Part shown: in pieces, positions 52,539 through 56,969 of the stretch
Numbering within the stretch: the first letter of the stretch is position 1
Layout: the number at the start of each line of letters is the position of its first letter
IMG/VR virus record: IMGVR_UViG_3300048838_000199
Span: 1-56,969 of that record
Length of the DNA stretch: 56,969 bases
Source: a virus
Reading direction: 5' to 3' (one strand)
Made by a program: the position numbers and the translations under genes
Notes under the pieces: generated by a model
Databases searched by the model: none
The model's input: the letters and a program-made list of their open reading frames with translations, nothing else
Told to the model about the DNA's origin: nothing

Positions 52539-53273
52539 ATGAACCAAGAACTGTACAAGCTCGAAAACACTGTCCGCAAGGCAGAATCGGCTTGGGATAG
52601 GCAGATGAAACGAGACGGGCACCTAAAGAAGGAATCCCGCGACATTTCCACCTGCACCCCGGCCACCATGTCACCCACCGCGCGCGCTTTCTATCACGAA
52701 TACACCGCCGCCAAGACGAAGCTGGACGACGAAGCCAACCGCACCAACCTGTTCGGAGGCAGTCCTGCCGCCCCGAACGACGGCCTGGACGACGACGACA
52801 CCGACGACGACGAACAGCAGCCCCGTGGTCGCAGGGGCAAGGGCAAGGCCAGCCACCTCCAGGTGGTCACGCCGGCAGCAACACCCGAAAACGTGCAGAC
52901 GCCCGACGGCATGCCCGTGAAGGTCGTGGCACCCCAGCTGCTCGATGACTGGCGCGCCCTGTGCGCTGCCGAGTCGCTGGGCAAAAAGAACCCCACCGCC
53001 AAGGTGATCGTGCTGGAAGGTGGCACCTGGGTCTGCACCCAGGTCGGTGAAGGCTTCGCTGTGCTTACCCGCTGCGTCACCGAACACGAATACGAAGGTG
53101 AACGCCACGACAGCATGGAAGGCAGGGACCCCGACGACACCGCCGGCTTGGTGTTCCGCTCTGGCCCTGGTCGTTCGCCGCAGTATGTCCTGATGAACTC
53201 GGGGCAATCTGTCGCTGCTGTTGCTGGGGACCCTCTGCAGAACGTTCAGCTGCAGACGGGCACCGACGAATAA
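52539..53273 (+). CDS. Plus-strand protein with acidic linker, unknown function
   Basis: 244 residues. AGGGGGG lies 9-15 nt before the ATG. The N-terminal half is helical (LYKLENTVRKAESAWDRQMK, SPTARAFYHEYTAAKTKLDD). A very acidic linker (GLDDDDTDDDEQQ) follows, then a basic patch (RGRRGKGKASH). The C-terminal half is a compact beta-rich domain (AKVIVLEGGTWVCTQVGEGF, AGLVFRSGPGRSPQYVLM). No family recognised. It ends before a two-way terminator and faces the whole genome. Confidence 0.7.
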   Translation: MNQELYKLENTVRKAESAWDRQMKRDGHLKKESRDISTCTPATMSPTARAFYHEYTAAKTKLDDEANRTNLFGGSPAAPNDGLDDDDTDDDEQQPRGRRGKGKASHLQVVTPAATPENVQTPDGMPVKVVAPQLLDDWRALCAAESLGKKNPTAKVIVLEGGTWVCTQVGEGFAVLTRCVTEHEYEGERHDSMEGRDPDDTAGLVFRSGPGRSPQYVLMNSGQSVAAVAGDPLQNVQLQTGTDE

Positions 53274-53293
53274 GCCACCGCCGGCAGGCACAG

Positions 53294-53330
53294 AAAAGGC
53301 CCCCGCCCTTGATCTGGGTGGGGGCCTTCT
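53294..53330. terminator. Strong bidirectional terminator
   Basis: Arms AAGGCCCCC/GGGGGCCTT with an inner CCC/GGG pair, loop about 7 nt. On the minus strand TTTTCTG follows; on the plus strand CTCGTTTG. It lies between convergent genes ending at 53273 and 53344. Confidence 0.85.
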
Positions 53331-53343
53331 CGTTTGTTGGGCA

Positions 53344-54387
53344 TCAGCTCACGACGCGATACCTGAACCCCATCATGGGCCGCATCAGCTGGTCGCTGCC
53401 GAACTGCTGGCCGGTCGTCGGGTTGCTGCCTGGCGTGTACGGGAATGCCTGCGCGCCTGCGCTTAGTTTCTTCATCTGGTAGCCCAGGGTTGGCCGGCCT
53501 TGGTCAGCACACTGGCCAGCACTCCAAGTGCCCTCGATGTGGACGCCCAGGAAGTACCACGTGTGCGCCTTGAACACGCGCCTGGCCGCCGTCGTCTTGG
53601 TGGCGATGCCCCAGCTGATACTGCCGGGTGATGCTATCACGTCGTTGTTGGTCACCCTGGTGTGGCCGGTGCCCTGGCCCACGATGTCCTCGACTGCGCC
53701 GCTGAACATGATCGGGCCGACTTGCCCAGTGCTGGCCATTTCGTGGAACCATGTGCGGATCCTCGCAGTGGTGGCGTCGCTGCTCGGCAGCTGGGGGCCG
53801 AACACAAAAATAACCTGGTCCACGCTGGCGTTGTGCGTGAACATGAACGGGATGTACCCAGGGGTCTGGTTCCCGCTCGTGGGCAGCGCGATGGCGTTGG
53901 TGACGCTCACAGGGTTGCCCAGCAGCAGCTGCTGCGTGTTCACGAACTGGTCGACGCTGCCGATGACGCCATAGCTGCGCAGCGTCCAGTATCCCGTCGA
54001 CGTGTACACCACCTCGATCCATGCGCCAGGCAGGACCAGCACCGCGCTGCCGGCAGTCACACCGTCAAGATTCACGCCGCCAGGGGCCGCCAGGGTGATG
54101 TTGTTCACGCCTGCGTTGCCAGACACGTCGCGCACAATGAACCGCTGGCCGATCTTGGGCACCACGCCAGCACCAGTGCCTGGCAGGGTGTAGGTCGCAG
54201 CTGCCGAGTGATTCGACAGAATGACGCCCTCAGTCTTCAGAAGGGTGGCCGTGGCCGTCTTGGTGGTGACTGCCAGCAGGCCGGCTGCAAAGTCGTCCAG
54301 CAGCGTCATGTTGCCGTTGATGGTGACTTCCTTCTGGTTCTGGCCGGGGTCCAGGTTGGTCAGTCCTAGCGTCGCAGTGGTGGACAT
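53344..54387 (-). CDS. Tail fibre-like protein
   Basis: 347 residues from the ATG at 54387 with TATTAT 6 nt upstream. The N-terminal LGLTNLDPGQNQKEVTINGN then MTLLDDF is typical of tail-fibre anchors (DUF2793-like). The middle has repeated beta strands (AATYTLPGTGAGVVPKIGQR, FIVRDVSGNAGVNNITLAAP). The C-terminal half is probably the receptor or polysaccharide-binding tip (VIFVFGPQLPSSDATTAR, TWYFLGVHIEGTWS). It is the last gene of the late block, as expected for the host-range fibre. Confidence 0.7.
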   Translation of the reverse strand: MSTTATLGLTNLDPGQNQKEVTINGNMTLLDDFAAGLLAVTTKTATATLLKTEGVILSNHSAAATYTLPGTGAGVVPKIGQRFIVRDVSGNAGVNNITLAAPGGVNLDGVTAGSAVLVLPGAWIEVVYTSTGYWTLRSYGVIGSVDQFVNTQQLLLGNPVSVTNAIALPTSGNQTPGYIPFMFTHNASVDQVIFVFGPQLPSSDATTARIRTWFHEMASTGQVGPIMFSGAVEDIVGQGTGHTRVTNNDVIASPGSISWGIATKTTAARRVFKAHTWYFLGVHIEGTWSAGQCADQGRPTLGYQMKKLSAGAQAFPYTPGSNPTTGQQFGSDQLMRPMMGFRYRVVS

Positions 54388-54393
54388 GGCCAG

Positions 54394-54399
54394 ATAATA
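54394..54399 (-). promoter_or_regulatory. -10 box for fibre gene (leaderless type)
   Basis: TATTAT, 6 nt before the ATG at 54387. Confidence 0.45.
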
Positions 54400-54408
54400 C
54401 CGCCAGCC

Positions 54409-56841
54409 CTACACAGGGCCGACGGTTTCAATGGTGGGGTGACCTCGGCCAACCAACGGGGACACCTGGTACAGCTTGATGCCCAGGGTGCTGGGCACGT
54501 CTATCATGTCGGTGGCTTGCATGGCTGCCGTGTAGGTCCACGTTGGGCTGGTCAGGCCCGTGGCCGATCGTATCAGGGTGGTGTACGTGTCGTCCCACAC
54601 CTCGATGTCGTACAGCTCGATGGACTCACCCAGGGGCACCGTGCCGCTGCCGCCGTTGGCCAGTTCGTCGCCCCACCTCGATCGGTATTTCCAAGTGAAC
54701 ACCAGGTCGCTGTTGGCTTGCCGTGCCACGGCCAGGTTGCCCGGCCCCCACGGTTTCCGCGCGTTGCCGACTAGCTGCACGCTTGTGGTGGGGGTGTTGG
54801 TGTAGTCTGCGCCGGCCTTGCCCACGTCGAATGCGTGCAGCGTCTTGGTGCCGCCAACCTCTGACAGGTTGGCCTTGAATCTCAGGGCCGTGTCCTCGGT
54901 CAGAAGTGCCACCATGGTGCCGGCTGCCTTCACCTCGCGCGCCAGGTATTCGGTGCCGCGTCGCCCTCGCAGCAGCCTGGTCAGCTGGTACGTGTCGTTG
55001 CCCAGGTCCAGGGCACTGACATACTGCACAATCTCACCGCCAACCACCAGGACGTTCGCGCCATTCAGCACGTCCAGGTCCGTCGCGCCGGCAGGTGGGG
55101 TGCCCTTGACGCCGCCCACCTCGGCCACGGTGATGGTGAAGCTGTCGCCGTTCACGAACGCCGTGCTGCCTGCCGTGATCTTGAACCGCACCTCGTTGCT
55201 GAACACCGTGCCGACAGTTCCCGGGCCCACGGTAACGCCCAGGGGGTCGTACACCCTGAACGACGTGGCCGACAGCATCAGCACCGAATAGTTGCCGGTC
55301 AGCACGCCGCTGGCCGTCGTCGGGTCCTGCATTTCCAGGATGCCGTTGCCGGTGTTCGCGCCGGCTGCCGTGCCGTACGCCCCATAAACCCGTTCCAGCT
55401 GGAAGGTCAGCACGCTGGTGGTGTCCCAGACATTCGGGCCGGTGTACGCTGCCAGCGTGCCGGTCAGCCTGCCGATGGTCCCACGCACTGCGTGGCTGTT
55501 GATCTGGGTCTGCAGCTGGCCGCCGATGTCTCGAATGCCGGCCTGGTTCATCACCTTGGCACCTGGCCAGCCCGTGCGCGCCGTGGCCACCACTGTAATC
55601 AGGCTGCAGCCATCGAACGACGCATCGGACGTGGGCACCAGGGCATTCAGGTCGCCGGCATAAATCACGGGTGCGTACGCCTCGGTGACGCCCCCACCGC
55701 CGCCGTTTGGTGGCGCAGAACCGTCGCCCGTCAGGGTGTAGATGTCTGGGTCGTCGGGCACCATGGTGAACTCGATATGACCAAACAGACCCACCAGCTG
55801 CTTCACGATCTTGAACCGCTGCACAACGCCCGACGGCATGGGCATGTTCACCACGTCGGTGGGGGTCCATGCGATGTATCGCCACGGCAGGCACACCTTC
55901 ATGGTGTCGCGCTGCAGCTGCCGCATGGCCAGGTACCTGCGCGCGATGGCCATGGCGTTGGTTTCGGTCATTACCACCGGCAGGGGCAGCTGCTCGGCCT
56001 TGCGCACCAACGTGGCCTCCCTGCTTGTTGACTGGGTGAAGGTCTGGAAGTCGATGGCCTGCGAGTGGTACACCACGTCCACCTTCTGCGGGGTTTCCAG
56101 CTGCTGGCCTCGTGTCAACTGGAACAGGTCAGCCTGCGGATCTGGAGTTCCTGCCCCCAGGTGGCTCGTGTCGATCGTGCCGACAGGGTTGCCGCCTCGC
56201 AGCACCGCCTTCAGCTTGTAATCCACGTCCACGAAGTCGAACATGTACGCATCCTGAAGGGTGGCCAGGTGCTGCCGCGCCTCTGCGCGCTGGCTCAGCA
56301 CCATGCCGTCGACCTTCAGGCCGGCCAAGGCTGTCAGGTCACGGTTGCCGGCAGGAATGCCAGGGATGCCTGCGCTGGGGTCGCCGGCCTGGTCCATGAT
56401 GTCGTTCACCACGTCGTCCAGGTCCATGCGCCCGTTGGCGTCGGTGCCCTCGCTTTCCACCTCGAACGACATGCTGGGGGCACGCCCGCCGAACTTGTGG
56501 ATGGGCAGGTCCTTGAACACCACCAGGACACGGCCACGGTAGGCCGGGCAGTCGTCGGTGCCGATCAGTGCTTCCAGGGTGGGGCTGGCGTCTTGCGTCT
56601 GGGTCCCCAGGTACACCTCGATGTTGGCCAGGACCAGGTACGCCGCCAAGGATGGCCTGCGCCCGTCTGCCGTGGCTGGCCGGCCAGACCAGCCTGCCTG
56701 CTCGGGCCGATCATCATACACCACGCCGTTGTCGAACCAGATGCGCCTGATGCGCTTTACAGGGCCTCGGGACACCACCACCGCGATGGTCTGGTAATAC
56801 TCGTACCCGTTGATGTTGGCAGTGGGTTGGCTCTTGCCCAT
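54409..56841 (-). CDS. Tail-tip/baseplate hub protein (large part)
   Basis: 810 residues; the ATG directly follows the stop of the preceding half gene. ANINGYEYYQTIAVVVSRGP, VKRIRRIWFDNGVVYDDRPE and CPAYRGRVLVVFKDLPIHKF, GGRAPSMSFEVES are signatures of phage tail-tip proteins of the gene-transfer-agent type. Residues about 470-570 hold an Ig-like insert (NTGNGILEMQDPTTASGVLT, FVNGDSFTITVAEVGG) related to the one in the head decoration protein. A C-terminal fibronectin-like part (DLVFTWKYRSRWGDELANGG) follows. Confidence 0.8.
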   Translation of the reverse strand: MGKSQPTANINGYEYYQTIAVVVSRGPVKRIRRIWFDNGVVYDDRPEQAGWSGRPATADGRRPSLAAYLVLANIEVYLGTQTQDASPTLEALIGTDDCPAYRGRVLVVFKDLPIHKFGGRAPSMSFEVESEGTDANGRMDLDDVVNDIMDQAGDPSAGIPGIPAGNRDLTALAGLKVDGMVLSQRAEARQHLATLQDAYMFDFVDVDYKLKAVLRGGNPVGTIDTSHLGAGTPDPQADLFQLTRGQQLETPQKVDVVYHSQAIDFQTFTQSTSREATLVRKAEQLPLPVVMTETNAMAIARRYLAMRQLQRDTMKVCLPWRYIAWTPTDVVNMPMPSGVVQRFKIVKQLVGLFGHIEFTMVPDDPDIYTLTGDGSAPPNGGGGGVTEAYAPVIYAGDLNALVPTSDASFDGCSLITVVATARTGWPGAKVMNQAGIRDIGGQLQTQINSHAVRGTIGRLTGTLAAYTGPNVWDTTSVLTFQLERVYGAYGTAAGANTGNGILEMQDPTTASGVLTGNYSVLMLSATSFRVYDPLGVTVGPGTVGTVFSNEVRFKITAGSTAFVNGDSFTITVAEVGGVKGTPPAGATDLDVLNGANVLVVGGEIVQYVSALDLGNDTYQLTRLLRGRRGTEYLAREVKAAGTMVALLTEDTALRFKANLSEVGGTKTLHAFDVGKAGADYTNTPTTSVQLVGNARKPWGPGNLAVARQANSDLVFTWKYRSRWGDELANGGSGTVPLGESIELYDIEVWDDTYTTLIRSATGLTSPTWTYTAAMQATDMIDVPSTLGIKLYQVSPLVGRGHPTIETVGPV

Positions 56842-56969
56842 TTACTTCTTGCCCCCGCCGCCGCCGCCTTGGTTCACAATGACCTCGCGCACGTCGCCAG
56901 CATAGACCACGACGCACCCAACACGTTCGCGCCCGTACACCGTCGGAATCGGCACCCCTTGGCTGGAAC
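56842..56969 (-). CDS. Tail-tip protein, C-terminal half (cut by window end)
   Basis: 42 residues: SSQGVPIPTVYGRERVGCVV, VYAGDVREVIVNQ, then a Gly run and KK before TAA. This is the second half of the gene that begins at 179 on the minus strand. In relatives the Gly-rich segment is an internal linker and the chain continues into what is here the separate gene 54409-56841, so the ancestral protein is split in two at the linker. Confidence 0.7.
   Translation of the reverse strand, partial: SSQGVPIPTVYGRERVGCVVVYAGDVREVIVNQGGGGGGKK

Noticed and set aside
1-56969. tRNA genes
   Set aside because: I saw no cloverleaf-like segment in the few non-coding gaps; a tRNA search program would settle this.

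Overview
This window looks like an almost complete genome of a tailed, long-tailed (siphovirus-like) bacteriophage. It is GC-rich and tightly packed, and nearly every gene lies on the minus strand. The two window ends are the two halves of one tail-tip gene (1-179 and 56842-56969), so the genome is probably circular or circularly permuted and about 57 kb long, with only a few bases missing at the join. I see no integrase, DNA polymerase, tRNA gene or CRISPR array. Host signals are indirect. Many promoters have a TANNNT -10 box 5-9 nt before the start codon, which predicts leaderless mRNAs as in Deinococcus-Thermus and Actinobacteria. A phiC31 gp3-like gene and several small families also remind me of actinobacterial phages. 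The tail tip (DUF2460, DUF2163/BR0599, NlpC/P60) is of gene-transfer-agent type.

Layout, in minus-strand transcription order. 52382 to 45139 is the replication, recombination and lysis-type block: a small HTH-like protein, a PD-(D/E)XK nuclease, a gp3-like zinc protein, a DUF5131 Fe-S protein, a RusA-like resolvase, a winged-helix initiator with an internal iteron array, a loader-like protein and a holin. 45049 to 38092 holds a secreted two-repeat protein, an ASCH protein, small and large terminase subunits and many small zinc-binding proteins. 38047 to 26655 is accessory and nucleotide metabolism: MazG-like, HAD-like, a secreted GH16-like protein, a lipoprotein, ThyX, DUF3310, a CHAP endolysin, a Spo11/Topo VI-A-like TOPRIM protein and a GHKL ATPase with a C-terminal HExxH motif. 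26116 to 17123 holds the portal, a DNA methyltransferase, a MuF minor head protein fused to a kinase-like domain, a zinc-finger protein and a Cas4/RecB-like nuclease. 16433 to 176 is the structural block: scaffold, decoration, major capsid, head-tail connectors, tail terminator, major tail protein, frameshifted tail chaperones, tape measure and tail tip. It continues over the ends into 56969-53344 (tail tip and fibre). Only two genes are on the plus strand (16443-17126 and 52539-53273).

Two start modes coexist. Structural genes mostly use Shine-Dalgarno sites or ATGA/GTGA/TAATG overlaps. Accessory units are often separated by a hairpin followed by a compact promoter whose spacer carries a near-palindrome with core RTGCWGCAY, and the start codon lies at the predicted transcription start. 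About ten such sites are scattered over 34 kb, which suggests one dispersed regulon.

The most unusual items are: this operator/leaderless-promoter regulon; the Topo VI-A-like protein near the GHKL-HExxH protein; the MuF-kinase fusion; interleaved inverted repeats (a possible pseudoknot) in the leader of the replication initiator; the iteron array whose spacing is out of step with codons; the major tail protein nested in an 833-residue frame; and three perfect 105-bp repeats inside the large terminase gene.
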